Notes: generated by a model from the sequence alone, not told the origin. DNA of 64,000 bases from Actinacidiphila glaucinigra (GCF_900188405.1 NZ_FZOF01000008.1:1-64000); one strand, 5' to 3'; shown: positions 34,838 to 43,915, counted from the stretch's first letter. Program-made: numbers and translations.

Positions 34838-36199
34838 ATGAGCGCGGACCTTTCCAAGACCGCGTACGACCACCTGTGGATGCACTTCACCCGCATGTCG
34901 TCGTACGAGAACGCCCCTGTGCCGACCATCGTGCGCGGCGAGGGCACGTACATCTACGACGACAAGGGCAAGCGGTACATCGACGGCCTCGCGGGGCTGT
35001 TCGTGGTCAACGCCGGCCACGGCCGCGTGGAGCTCGCCGAGACCGCGTACAAGCAGGCCCAGGAGCTCGCCTTCTTCCCGGTGTGGAGCTACGCCCACCC
35101 CAAGGCCGTCGAACTCGCCGAGCGCCTGGCCGACTACGCCCCCGGCGACCTCAACAAGGTCTTCTTCACCACCGGCGGCGGCGAGGCCGTCGAGACCGCC
35201 TGGAAGCTCGCCAAGCAGTACTTCAAGCTCAAGGGCAAGCCGACCAAGTACAAGGTCATCTCGCGCGCCGTCGCCTACCACGGCACGCCGCAGGGCGCCC
35301 TGTCCATCACCGGCCTGCCGGGCCTCAAGGCCCCCTTCGAGCCGCTGGTCCCCGGCGCCCACAAGGTGCCCAACACCAACATCTACCGCGCCCCGCTCTT
35401 CGGCGACGACCCGGAGGCCTTCGGCCGCTGGGCCGCCGACCAGATCGAGCAGGAGATCCTCTTCGAGGGCCCCGACACCGTCGCGGCCGTCTTCCTGGAG
35501 CCGGTGCAGAACGCCGGCGGCTGCTTCCCGCCCCCGCCCGGGTACTTCCAGCGGGTCCGCGAGATCTGCGACCAGTACGACGTGCTGCTCGTCTCCGACG
35601 AGGTCATCTGCGCCTTCGGCCGGCTCGGCACGATGTTCGGCTGCGACAAGTTCGGCTACGTCCCGGACATGATCACCTGCGCCAAGGGCATGACCTCGGG
35701 CTACTCCCCCATCGGCGCGTGCATCATCTCCGACCGCATCGCCGAGCCCTTCTACAAGGGCGACAATACCTTCCTGCACGGCTACACCTTCGGCGGCCAC
35801 CCGGTGTCGTCGGCGGTCGCCCTGGCCAACTTCGACATCTTCGAGCGCGAGCAGCTCAACCAGCACGTGCTCGACAACGAGGGCGCCTTCCGCGCCACCC
35901 TGGAGAAGCTCCACGACCTGCCGATCGTCGGCGACGTCCGCGGGAACGGCTTCTTCTACGGCATCGAGCTGGTGAAGGACAAGGGCACCAAGGAGTCCTT
36001 CACCGACGAGGAGACCGAGCGCGTCCTGTACGGCTTCCTCAGCAAGGCGCTCTTCGAGAACGGCCTCTACTGCCGCGCCGACGACCGCGGCGACCCGGTC
36101 GTCCAGCTCGCGCCGCCGCTGATCGCCGACCAGTCGACGTTCGACGAGATCGAGGGCGTCCTGCGCACCGTCCTCACGGAGGCCTGGACCAAGCTCTGA
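34838..36199 (+). CDS. Class-III aminotransferase, SpuC/putrescine–pyruvate-like
   Basis: 453 aa PLP enzyme. Features: TTGGGEAVETAWKLA (phosphate contact), Asp254–Glu255 (LLVSDEVICAFGRLG), Schiff-base Lys283 (ITCAKGMTSGYSPIGA) and DVRGNGFFYGIELVKDKGTKE near the end. The family includes putrescine:pyruvate transaminase (SpuC) and omega-aminotransferases. With the divergent aldehyde dehydrogenase it would convert putrescine to GABA via 4-aminobutyraldehyde; alternatives are beta-alanine or other amine transaminases. Co-transcribed with the Lrp regulator; followed by a strong terminator. Confidence 0.88.
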   Translation: MSADLSKTAYDHLWMHFTRMSSYENAPVPTIVRGEGTYIYDDKGKRYIDGLAGLFVVNAGHGRVELAETAYKQAQELAFFPVWSYAHPKAVELAERLADYAPGDLNKVFFTTGGGEAVETAWKLAKQYFKLKGKPTKYKVISRAVAYHGTPQGALSITGLPGLKAPFEPLVPGAHKVPNTNIYRAPLFGDDPEAFGRWAADQIEQEILFEGPDTVAAVFLEPVQNAGGCFPPPPGYFQRVREICDQYDVLLVSDEVICAFGRLGTMFGCDKFGYVPDMITCAKGMTSGYSPIGACIISDRIAEPFYKGDNTFLHGYTFGGHPVSSAVALANFDIFEREQLNQHVLDNEGAFRATLEKLHDLPIVGDVRGNGFFYGIELVKDKGTKESFTDEETERVLYGFLSKALFENGLYCRADDRGDPVVQLAPPLIADQSTFDEIEGVLRTVLTEAWTKL

Positions 36200-36218
36200 C
36201 AGTCCCCCTCGCCACCCG

Positions 36219-36253
36219 CGGGCCGGGGCACGCACACCGCGTGCCCCGGCCCG
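36219..36253 (+). terminator. Terminator after SpuC-like transaminase gene
   Basis: CGGGCCGGGGCACGC (36219–36233) is perfectly complementary to GCGTGCCCCGGCCCG (36239–36253), with a 5-nt loop (36234–36238). It begins 19 nt after the stop codon; a typical high-GC terminator. Confidence 0.75.
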
Positions 36254-36410
36254 TCGGCGTCCGCGCGGGCCGGACGCCGTACAGGGGCCCGTGCGTACGC
36301 CGCACGGGTGGGCGCGGGCGCGGAACACGCCCCCGTGACCGGGGTCCGGGGGGCTCGGGCGCGTACGGTGCCGCAGTGACCCGGACTCCCCGCGTTCGTT
36401 AGAGGCCAAC

Positions 36411-37136
36411 GTGAACCCACCCGACAACGACGTGCTGTGGGCCCGCGGCCTGCGCCACACGCACGACCGCTCACCCGCTCTGCTCGGCGTGTCCCTCGGC
36501 GTGCGTGAGGGCGAGATCCTCGGCGTCCTCGGCCCGCACGGCGCCGGGAAGACCACCCTGCTGCGCTGTCTGTCCGGCGAACTGCTCCCCGAGCAGGGCG
36601 AGGTGTGGTTCAACAGCTCCCCCGTGCACACCCTCGGAGCGACCGCCCGCGAGCGGCTGCGCCGCGAGCGCTTCGGCTGGATCGACAGCAGCCCGCAGCT
36701 GCTGCCCGAACTGACCGTCCGGGAGAACGCCGCACTGCCGCTCCTGTTGTGCGGCGTCCCGTACCGCACGGCCCGCGCGGACGCGCAGGAGTGGCTGGAC
36801 CGGCTGGACATCGGCGGGGCCGCCCGCAAGCGGCCCGGCCGGCTGCTGCAGGCCGAGCGGCAGCGGGTGGCGATCGCCCGCGCCCTGGTCAACCGGCCGT
36901 CGGTGGTCTTCGCCGACGAACCGACCGCCCCGCTGCACCGTGCCGACCGCGCCCAGGTGCTGCGCATACTGACCAGCGCGGCCCGCTCGCACGGCATCAC
37001 CGTGGTGCTGGCGTCCAACGAGCCCGAGGTCGTCTCCCTCGCCGACCGGGTGGTCACCCTCGTCGACGGCCGCTTCACGGCCGGCATGCCCCAACAGGAG
37101 CGGGAGGACGCCGACTCGTGCTCAGCCTCCGTGTAG
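36411..37136 (+). CDS. ABC-type ATPase with degenerate signature and H-loop
   Basis: 241 aa from GTG 36411. Walker A is intact (GPHGAGKT, residues 41–48) and Walker B is FADEPTAPLH, in a LolD/FtsE-like core. The signature LSGGQ is replaced by LLQAERQR, and the usual H-loop TH-D is replaced by ASNEPE, so a canonical ATPase cycle is doubtful. Its stop lies inside the start of the next gene (19-bp overlap), so they are translated together, with the downstream membrane protein probably its partner. No substrate-binding protein nearby. Function unknown. Confidence 0.8.
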   Translation: MNPPDNDVLWARGLRHTHDRSPALLGVSLGVREGEILGVLGPHGAGKTTLLRCLSGELLPEQGEVWFNSSPVHTLGATARERLRRERFGWIDSSPQLLPELTVRENAALPLLLCGVPYRTARADAQEWLDRLDIGGAARKRPGRLLQAERQRVAIARALVNRPSVVFADEPTAPLHRADRAQVLRILTSAARSHGITVVLASNEPEVVSLADRVVTLVDGRFTAGMPQQEREDADSCSASV

Positions 37137-38272
37137 CCCTCGGCTCCCGGCCGGAGGTGCTGCTGCGCCGGCTGCTGGTCGTCGCCGCGGCCGCGGGCAC
37201 CGGGTTCCTGCTGCTCGCCGTACTCGGGCACGCCCTCGCACACCCCGCGGACGCCCCGGACGGCCTGGTCCGGCTGCTGTGGTGCGCGGCGCCGTTCGCC
37301 GCCACCGTCCACCTGTCGGTGCTCGTGGCCCGTACGGAGCCGAGCGGACGGCTGCACGCGGGCCTGGCCGCCGCCGGGCTCGGCCGGCACGGGCTGCCCC
37401 TGCTGGCCGCGGCGAGCTCCGCCCTCAACTGCGGCCTGGGCGTCCTGACCGCGCTCCTGGGCTTCCTCTTCCTCCGCGGTGACCTGCCCGGCCCGCACCT
37501 CGCCGGTGCCGCCGAGGCGCTGGGCGCGGACCGGGAACTCCCGTTCGCGGGCGCGCTGACGCTCTCGGCCACGCTGCCGCTGGCCGCGGCGGTCGCGGCC
37601 GCGGTCGTACTGCGGCCGCGGCGCTCCGGTCAGGAGGAGCCCGCCGGCAACGAGGGCCGCACTCCGTCCGGCCTGCCGTGGGGCGTGGCTCTCGTGGCGA
37701 TCGGCCTGGCCGTGCAGATCTCCTCGGCCGGGGACGCCGGCGCCCCGGGGCCCGGTGGCACGCTCCCGCTGCCCGGCGGCCTCGGCCACGTCGCCCCGGC
37801 CGTCGTCGGCGGCTGGCTGCTGACGGCCACCGGCATGGTGCTGGCCATGCCGGGCCTGGTCCACCTGTGCGGACGGCTGCTGGCGTCGTACCGGCCCGGT
37901 GCCCTGCGGCTGCTGGCGGGCCGGGCCCTCCAGGAGGAGGCGGCGCTCGTGGGCCGCCCGCTGGGCGCGCTGTGTGCGGTGGCCGCCACCGCCCTCGCCG
38001 GCACCGACCGGCTCGGCGCCGCGGCGCACCCCGTCGGGCCGCTCACCGCGCTGGGTGCCTTCCTGGTCGTCCTGTCGGCGGTCGCGACCGCCCTGACCGC
38101 GACGGTGGACGCCAAGCGCGCCCGCCGTCCGGCCACCGCCGCCCTCACCCGGCTCGGCGCACCCGCCGCCCTGCTGCGCAACGCGGCCGCCGTGCGGGCC
38201 CTCGCGGTCCTCGGTGTGGTGCTGCCGCTGACCCTGCTCATCGCCCGCCTGGGCACGCTGCCGCTGCCGTAG
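37118..38272 (+). CDS. Polytopic membrane partner of the ABC-like ATPase
   Basis: 384 aa from GTG 37118 (GGGAGGACG upstream). At least eight hydrophobic segments, for example LLVVAAAAGTGFLLLAVLGH, LTLSATLPLAAAVAAAVVL and VLGVVLPLTLLIARLG. It has a FtsX-like distribution (an N-terminal helix, a central loop around DLPGPHLAGAAEALGADREL, and a C-terminal bundle) but no motif I recognise. It overlaps the ATPase gene and is the presumed transmembrane half of the same system. Confidence 0.75.
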   Translation: MLSLRVALGSRPEVLLRRLLVVAAAAGTGFLLLAVLGHALAHPADAPDGLVRLLWCAAPFAATVHLSVLVARTEPSGRLHAGLAAAGLGRHGLPLLAAASSALNCGLGVLTALLGFLFLRGDLPGPHLAGAAEALGADRELPFAGALTLSATLPLAAAVAAAVVLRPRRSGQEEPAGNEGRTPSGLPWGVALVAIGLAVQISSAGDAGAPGPGGTLPLPGGLGHVAPAVVGGWLLTATGMVLAMPGLVHLCGRLLASYRPGALRLLAGRALQEEAALVGRPLGALCAVAATALAGTDRLGAAAHPVGPLTALGAFLVVLSAVATALTATVDAKRARRPATAALTRLGAPAALLRNAAAVRALAVLGVVLPLTLLIARLGTLPLP

Positions 38273-38327
38273 CGCCGTGCGGAGCCCCGCGGCGGCGGCC
38301 CCCGCCGCGGGCGCTAGGGTGACGGGC

Positions 38328-39440
38328 GTGCTGTCGCCGAACGATCCGAACGATCACGAGATAGAGACCATCGAGGAGTTCGACCGCGTCGCCGCGTCGG
38401 GCTCGCTGCGCGGTCACCGCGTCCAGTCGGTCGACCTGACGACCCGTACGCCCGCCCTGATGTCCGCCGACATCGCCGAGGCCGTCTTCCTGGGCTGCCC
38501 GATGGAGCCGGAGGCGGCCGCCTACGTCCGCGCCGCCGGCGCCATGGTCTTCCCCCCGGTCCCGGACCTGCCCTTCGACCCGTACCGGGGCTCGCTCTAC
38601 GGCCCCGACGCGCTGTACGAGGGCCTCGTCGACGACGGCTACGAGGCGACGCCGGACGCCCGCGCCTACCAGTGGTTCCTGCGCACCCGGGGCAGCGGCG
38701 ACATCTACGCGTCGATGCTCCGCAGCATCCACGACGACGCGGTCTCCGACGCCTTCGACGAACTCGTCATGGACGCCCGCGTCGTGGGCGTCATGGGCGG
38801 TCACGCCATGGAGCGCGGCACCGACGCGTACGCGGGCGCCGCCCGCCTCGGCCGGGCGCTGACCCGCGCGGGCCTGACCGTGGCCACGGGCGGCGGACCG
38901 GGCGCCATGGAGGCGGCCAACCTCGGCGCCTACGCGGCGCCCTTCGACGACGCGATGCTCGCCGAGGCCCTGGAGACGGTGGCCAAGGTCCCCTCCTTCC
39001 GCCCTTCCATCACGGACTGGGCGCGCGCCGCCTTCGACGTCCGCGACCGCCGGCCCGGCGGGGGCGCCTCCATCGGCGTGCCGACGTGGTTCTACGGGCA
39101 CGAGCCGCCGAACGCCTTCGCCGAGCACATCGCCAAGTACTTCGCCAACGCCACCCGCGAGGACGGGCTGCTGGCCCGCTGCACCGCCGGGGTCGTCTTC
39201 CTGCCGGGCGCCGCGGGCACCGTGCAGGAGGTCTTCGACAACACCACGCCGAACTACTACGAGTCCCACGGCACCCCGCGCCCCATGGTGCTGGTCGACC
39301 GCGACCACTGGACCCGGCGCCTCCCGGCCTGGCCCCTTCTCCAGGCACTGGCCGAAGGCCGCACCATGGAGCCGCGCATCGCACTCGTCGACTCCGTCGA
39401 GGACGCCCCGGAGGCACTGGCGCGCCTGTCGCGGGGTTAG
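38328..39440 (+). CDS. LOG-family (lysine decarboxylase-like) nucleotide-binding protein
   Basis: 370 aa from GTG 38328. The C-terminal Rossmann domain has VGVMGGHAMERGTDAY, TVATGGGPGAMEAANLGAYA and VVFLPGAAGTVQEVFDN, the motifs used by LOG-like phosphoribohydrolases (PGGxGTxxE is here PGAAGTVQE). Family members cut AMP-type N-glycosidic bonds, for example in cytokinin activation; others are uncharacterised. The N-terminal ~120 residues are not conserved-looking. It ends beside the large palindromic island at 39451. Confidence 0.75.
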   Translation: MLSPNDPNDHEIETIEEFDRVAASGSLRGHRVQSVDLTTRTPALMSADIAEAVFLGCPMEPEAAAYVRAAGAMVFPPVPDLPFDPYRGSLYGPDALYEGLVDDGYEATPDARAYQWFLRTRGSGDIYASMLRSIHDDAVSDAFDELVMDARVVGVMGGHAMERGTDAYAGAARLGRALTRAGLTVATGGGPGAMEAANLGAYAAPFDDAMLAEALETVAKVPSFRPSITDWARAAFDVRDRRPGGGASIGVPTWFYGHEPPNAFAEHIAKYFANATREDGLLARCTAGVVFLPGAAGTVQEVFDNTTPNYYESHGTPRPMVLVDRDHWTRRLPAWPLLQALAEGRTMEPRIALVDSVEDAPEALARLSRG

Positions 39441-39450
39441 CCCGTACGTC

Positions 39451-39980
39451 GTCGGCTGTCGCGCCGTCTCGCGCCCTTCGGGCGCACGGCGGCGGGCTGC
39501 GGAGCGGAGGGTGGGGGCCTGGTCCTGTCTGCAGTGTGCGGGTGGGTGGATGGCCGGAGTTCAGGCGCCGGAGCGGAGCCGGCTGTTCGTCTGACTCCGG
39601 TCTCGTCGCCGTCCGCGGGTGCAGATGGCCGGTGACCACGCCCACCCTTCGTGGGTGGCGCGCCCGCCGTAACCGGCGTCCGGGGGTGATTCCCCGATCC
39701 GACATCGGGCCCTGTTTCGACGTCTATGACGCTGCAAGCGGGCCCGATCTCGCTCGCGGCTCTTCGGCAGCACCTCGAAGCACCCGCAGACGCAGGTTAC
39801 GGCGGGCGCGCCCACCGCCCACGGATGGCGTGGAAGCGGCCATCCATACCTGCGGACGGCAGCGTGTGCACCACGCCCGTGCGCACCGGCGTGCCGCCCG
39901 CGACCGCCCGGCCCCCACCCTCCCCATCCGCAGCCGGCCGCCGTGCGCCCGCGGGGCGCGAGACGACGGGACAGCCGAAC
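39451..39980. repeat. Very large imperfect palindrome (about 530 bp) between convergent genes
   Basis: Four nested complementary blocks run in order: 39451–39520 with the complement of 39910–39979 (share TCTCGCGCC, GGGCGCACGGCGGC, GAGGGTGGGGGCC); 39607–39630 with 39835–39863 (CCGTCCGC…GATGGCCG); 39650–39674 with 39795–39822 (GGGCGGG-type core GCGCGCCCGCCGTAACC); and a centre ATCGGGCCC (39704–39712) with GGGCCCGAT (39740–39748). The region has no plausible gene. The flanking genes converge on it, so it may act as a bidirectional terminator or long RNA hairpin, or be a decayed mobile element. Confidence 0.75.
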
Positions 39981-40023
39981 AGCCCACCCGCGCGCCCCGG
40001 AGGCCCCCGGTGCTCAACGGGGT

Positions 40024-41049
40024 CTACCCGCCCAGCACCACGACCTCGTCCGCCGTGAAGGAGACGCCGACCGTGTCTCCCTCCGCGGGGGCGTCGCGCA
40101 GGGCGCAGCCCGCCTCCAGCCGCGGGCCTTCCTCGGGGCGGAGCAGCAGGGTGACCTGGTCGCCGCGGAAGGTGCGCGCGAGCACGTCGCAGCGCAGCCC
40201 GTCGGTGGCGGGGACGAGGCGTACGCCGGCGGGCCGGACGAGCAGCCGACCGGCGCCCTGCGGCGAGCCCGCGGGGACGGGGACCTTGCCCCAGGCGGTG
40301 TCGGCGGCCTCGCCGGTGACGGTGGCGGCCACCACGTTGTCGAAGCCGAGGAAGCGCGCGACGAACTCGGAGGCGGGCCGCTGCCACACCTCCAGCGGGG
40401 TACCGGCCTGCTCGACACGGCCGTCGCGCATGACGACGACCCGGTCGGCCAGCGCGAAGGCCTCGCTCTGGTCGTGCGTGACGGCCAGCACCGTCGTGCC
40501 CAGCCGCCGGAAGAGCCCGCGCAGCTCGACCACCAGGCGTTCCCGCAGGCCCCGGTCGAGCTGACCGAGCGGCTCGTCGAGCATGAGCAGTCTCGGCCCC
40601 GGCGCCAGCGCCCGGGCCAGGGCGACCCGCTGCTGCTCACCGCCGGACAGGGACGCGACGGCGCGCCGCTGCGCGCCGGGCAGGCCGACGAGCTCCAGCA
40701 ACTCCTCGACGGTGCGCTCGCGTTCGGCACGGGCGGCGCCGCGCATGCGCAGACCGAAGTCGACGTTCCCGGCGACGTCGCGCTGCGGGAAGAGCTGGTG
40801 GTCCTGGAACATCAGGCCCACGCCGCGCCGGTGGGCGGGAACTCCGCTCTGGTCGTGGCCGGCCAGCAGCACACGCCCGGAGTCCAGCGGCTGCAGCCCC
40901 GCGACGACCCGCAGCAGCGTGGACTTCCCGCTGCCGCTGGGCCCGAGCACGCACACCGTCTCGTGCTCGGCGACCTCCATGCCCACGGCGTCCAGGGCGG
41001 TGTGCCCGCCGAAGCGCACCGTGGCGCCGTCCAGTCGCAGCAGGGTCAT
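40024..41049 (-). CDS. thiQ: Thiamine-type ABC transporter ATP-binding protein (ThiQ-like)
   Basis: 341 aa. Walker A GPSGSGKS, signature LSGGEQQR, Walker B LLMLDEPLGQLD, H-loop VTHDQSEA. A TOBE-like C-terminal domain follows (~245–340; VRPAGVRLVPATDGLR). The family includes ThiQ, PotA and FbpC-type importers. Its start overlaps the permease stop by one base, and the operon lies under a TPP riboswitch, so a thiamine role is well supported. Confidence 0.88.
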   Translation of the reverse strand: MTLLRLDGATVRFGGHTALDAVGMEVAEHETVCVLGPSGSGKSTLLRVVAGLQPLDSGRVLLAGHDQSGVPAHRRGVGLMFQDHQLFPQRDVAGNVDFGLRMRGAARAERERTVEELLELVGLPGAQRRAVASLSGGEQQRVALARALAPGPRLLMLDEPLGQLDRGLRERLVVELRGLFRRLGTTVLAVTHDQSEAFALADRVVVMRDGRVEQAGTPLEVWQRPASEFVARFLGFDNVVAATVTGEAADTAWGKVPVPAGSPQGAGRLLVRPAGVRLVPATDGLRCDVLARTFRGDQVTLLLRPEEGPRLEAGCALRDAPAEGDTVGVSFTADEVVVLGG

Positions 41050-42767
41050 CAGAACTCCCCCGACCTGTCGATGCGGATACGTTCCAGCGCCAGCAGCGCG
41101 CCCGCGCACACCAGCATCAGCACGGTGCTGAGCGCCATCGCCTGGCCGTGGTTGAGCTCCCCGGCCCGCCCGAGGAAGCGGGCGACCGCGACCGGCAGGG
41201 TGGGGTTGTCGGGGCGGGCGATGAAGACGGTGGCGCCGAACTCGCCCAGGGACACTGCGAAGGCGAAGCCGGCCGCCACCAGCAGCGCCCGCCGCACCAG
41301 CGGCAGGTCGACCTCGCGCCACACCCGCAGCGGGGAAGCGCCGAGCACCGCGGCCGCCTCGCGCAGCCGGTCGTCCACGGCGCGCAGCACGGGCAGCATG
41401 GTGCGCACCACGAAGGGCACCCCGACCAGCGCCTGGGCGAGCGGCACCAGGATCCATGAGGAGCGCAGGTCCAGCGGAGGCTCGTCGAGGGTGATGAGGA
41501 AGCCGAAGCCGATGGTCACCGCCGAGGTGCCGAGCGGCAGCATCAGCAGAGCGTCGAAGCCCCGCACGAGGCGCCCGGCCCGCCGGGTGAGGGCGGCCGC
41601 GGCCAGCCCGCCGACGACCAGGGCGATCGCGGTGGCGGCGGCCGCGTACTGGAGCGAGTTCCAGACCGCGGCGACCGGCGCCACCAGGAAGGTCCCGCCG
41701 CTGTCGGCCACCGAGCCCAGCGCCCGGTAGTAGCCGAGGCCGTAGCCGTCGGGTCCGTGCAGCGAGCGCTCGGCCAGCACGCCCAGCGGCAGCAGGATCA
41801 GCAGCGCGGCCACGCCGAGCACGCCCGCCAGCAGCCCCCACTCGCCGGCGCCGCGCGGCCGGCGCGCGGTGCGGGCCGGGTCCACCAGCCGCAGCGCGCT
41901 CTCCCTGCGCCGTACGGTCCCGGCGTGCACGGCGAGGATCGCCGCGACGGCGGCGAACTGGACGGTCGTCAGCACGGCCGCCGTCGGCAGGTCGAGCAGC
42001 TGCGCGGTCTCCCGGTAGATCTCCACCTCCAGGGTGGAGAAGGTGGGGCCGCCGAGGATCTGGATCACGCCGAAGGAGGTGAAGGTGAAGAGGAAGACCA
42101 TGAGCGCGGCCGCGGCGACCGCGGGGGCGAGGGCGGGCAGCGTCACCCTGCGCCAGGCCGCGAGGCGTCCCGCGCCGAGGACCCGCGCGGCCTCCTCCTG
42201 GCGGGGGTCGAGCTGCGCCCACAGACCGCCCACGGTGCGTACGACCACGGCGTAGTTGAAGAAGACGTGCGCGAGGAGGATCGCCCAGACCGTGGTGTCC
42301 AGGCGCACCCCCCACAGTTCGTCGAGGAGCCCGCCGCGCCCCAGCAGCGCGAGGAAGGCCGAGCCGACGACCACCGTCGGCAGCACGAAGGGCACGGTCA
42401 CCACCGCGCGCAGCACCTGCTTGCCGCGGAAGTCGAAGCGGGCGAAGACGTACGCGCCGGGCAGCGCGATCGCCAGGGTGAGCGCGGTGGAGGCGGCCGC
42501 CTGCCAGCAGGTGAACCACAGCACGTGCAGGACGTCGGGCTCGCCCAGGACGTCCGCGAACCGGCCGAACCGCCACCGCCCGCCCTCGCGGAGCCCGCGG
42601 GAGACGATGGCGGCGACCGGGTACCCGAAGAACAGCCCGAAGAACGCGACCGGCACGGCCATCAGGCCGAGCCTTACGGCGAGCGGCCGGACTGCCGCCG
42701 CCCGGGCGCGCCTTCCCCCGGCGGTCTTCGTTACTTCAGCACGAGCGAGGACCACGACTTGACCCAC
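41049..42767 (-). CDS. thiP: Thiamine-type ABC transporter permease, fused double unit (ThiP-like)
   Basis: 572 aa with two permease halves, about 12 membrane segments and two EAA motifs (EEAARVLGAGRLAAWRRVT; LREAAAVLGASPLRVWREVD), as in the fused ThiP. Start GTG 42767 overlaps the 3' end of the binding-protein gene by 37 bp; GTG 42758 is an alternative. It forms the inner-membrane channel with ThiQ. Confidence 0.88.
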   Translation of the reverse strand: MGQVVVLARAEVTKTAGGRRARAAAVRPLAVRLGLMAVPVAFFGLFFGYPVAAIVSRGLREGGRWRFGRFADVLGEPDVLHVLWFTCWQAAASTALTLAIALPGAYVFARFDFRGKQVLRAVVTVPFVLPTVVVGSAFLALLGRGGLLDELWGVRLDTTVWAILLAHVFFNYAVVVRTVGGLWAQLDPRQEEAARVLGAGRLAAWRRVTLPALAPAVAAAALMVFLFTFTSFGVIQILGGPTFSTLEVEIYRETAQLLDLPTAAVLTTVQFAAVAAILAVHAGTVRRRESALRLVDPARTARRPRGAGEWGLLAGVLGVAALLILLPLGVLAERSLHGPDGYGLGYYRALGSVADSGGTFLVAPVAAVWNSLQYAAAATAIALVVGGLAAAALTRRAGRLVRGFDALLMLPLGTSAVTIGFGFLITLDEPPLDLRSSWILVPLAQALVGVPFVVRTMLPVLRAVDDRLREAAAVLGASPLRVWREVDLPLVRRALLVAAGFAFAVSLGEFGATVFIARPDNPTLPVAVARFLGRAGELNHGQAMALSTVLMLVCAGALLALERIRIDRSGEF

Positions 42768-43822
42768 TGCTCACGGTTCTCGGCGATCTTCTCCGGGGCG
42801 ACGGTGGCCGGTTCTGCGACGACCGGCGCGTACTTGGTGAAGACCTCGGGCAGCTTCGCGTCGTCACGGGCGGGGTTGACGAACATGTTGAGCGGCATGT
42901 CCTCCTGGAAGGGGCGGCTCAGCAGGAAGTCGACGAGCGCCTTGCCGCCCTCGGGGTTCTTCGCGCCCTTCAGCAGGCCGGCGAACTCCACTTGCCGGAA
43001 GCAGGTGCCGGTCGCGACACCGGTCGGCCCCTGCTCGGGCTGCGTCTTCAGCCCGAGCACCTCGGCGGGCGGGCTGGAGGCGTACGAGACGACCAGCGGC
43101 CTGTCGCCCTTTCCGCCGCCGGCGCCGGAGAAGTTGTCGTAGTACGCCTGCTCCCAGCCGTCGACGACCTGGACGCCGTTCGCCTTGAGCTTCTTCCAGT
43201 AGTCCTCCCAGCCCGCGTCGCCGTACTTCGCGGTGGTGGCGAGGAGGAAGGCGAGCCCCGGGGAGGAGGTGGCGGCGTTCTCGGTGACGAGCAGGTCCTT
43301 GTACTCGGGCTTGACGAGGTCGTCGAGGCTCTCGGGCACGGGGAGCTTGTGCTCGGTGAAGTACTTCCGGTCGTAGTTGACGCAGACGTCGCCGAAGTCG
43401 ATCGGGGTGACGCGGTGCTTCGCGGCGTCCAGCTGGAGCGCGGTGGGCACCTTGTCGAGGCCCTTGGCCTCGTACGGCTCGAACAGGTCGTTGTCGAGGG
43501 CCCGGGACAGCAGGGTGTTGTCGACGCCGAAGAAGACGTCGCCCTGGGGGTTGCCCTTGGACAGCACGGCCTGGTTGACGGCGGCGCCGGCGTCGCCGCC
43601 GCGCAGCACCTTGACGGTGTAGCCGGTCTGCTGCGTGAACGCCTTCAGCACGTCCTTCGACGCGGCGAAGGAGTCGTGGCTGACCAGTGTGACGGTCTTG
43701 GAGGCGGTGCCGCCCTCGCCCTTTGCGGTGTCCCCGCTGTCACTGCCGCAGGCGGCGAGCGCGGTCGCGCCTATCGCGACGGCCAGTGCGGTGCCGGCCA
43801 CACGCCGACGAGTGGTGCTCAT
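42731..43822 (-). CDS. thiB: Thiamine-binding lipoprotein ThiB
   Basis: 363 aa. Signal peptide plus lipobox ALAAC (Cys25), then the periplasmic-binding fold, including TVTLVSHDSFAASKDVLKAF, TPIDFGDVCVNYDR and SYASSPPAEVLGL. The sequence matches the TbpA/ThiB subfamily. It captures thiamine or its phosphates outside the cell and hands it to ThiP. Directly preceded by a TPP riboswitch; stop TAA inside the downstream gene overlap. Confidence 0.92.
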   Translation of the reverse strand: MSTTRRRVAGTALAVAIGATALAACGSDSGDTAKGEGGTASKTVTLVSHDSFAASKDVLKAFTQQTGYTVKVLRGGDAGAAVNQAVLSKGNPQGDVFFGVDNTLLSRALDNDLFEPYEAKGLDKVPTALQLDAAKHRVTPIDFGDVCVNYDRKYFTEHKLPVPESLDDLVKPEYKDLLVTENAATSSPGLAFLLATTAKYGDAGWEDYWKKLKANGVQVVDGWEQAYYDNFSGAGGGKGDRPLVVSYASSPPAEVLGLKTQPEQGPTGVATGTCFRQVEFAGLLKGAKNPEGGKALVDFLLSRPFQEDMPLNMFVNPARDDAKLPEVFTKYAPVVAEPATVAPEKIAENREQWVKSWSSLVLK

Positions 43823-43825
43823 GTG

Positions 43826-43915
43826 GTGACTCCCTACGCCGGTATGACCCGGATCAGGTCCGAGGGTCTGCGGCCGTGCCGCACTCTCAGCGCTTTCCGC
43901 GCTCCCCTGTCGGAT
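43826..43915 (-). promoter_or_regulatory. TPP riboswitch (THI element) of the thiBPQ operon
   Basis: On the minus strand, GGGGAGCGC (from 43907), then GCTGAGAGTG, then GACCCTCGGACCTGATCC, GGGTCATACCGGCG and TAGGGAG match the THI consensus (CTGAGA; ACCTGATC; TAATACC-like; GCGTAGGGA). The terminal AGGGAG is also the Shine–Dalgarno of thiB, seven bases before ATG 43822, so the aptamer's last strand is itself the ribosome-binding site. TPP would block translation initiation of thiB. Confidence 0.93.

Noticed and set aside
34814..38029. A 1,071-codon minus-strand open frame over the transaminase and ABC genes.
   Set aside because: It is antisense to well-supported genes (transaminase, ABC ATPase, membrane protein); a shadow from codon bias.
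39450..40020. Small open frames in the palindromic island considered as genes.
   Set aside because: They occur on both strands as expected for GC-rich DNA, lack ribosome-binding sites, and the region's inverted-repeat structure explains the sequence.
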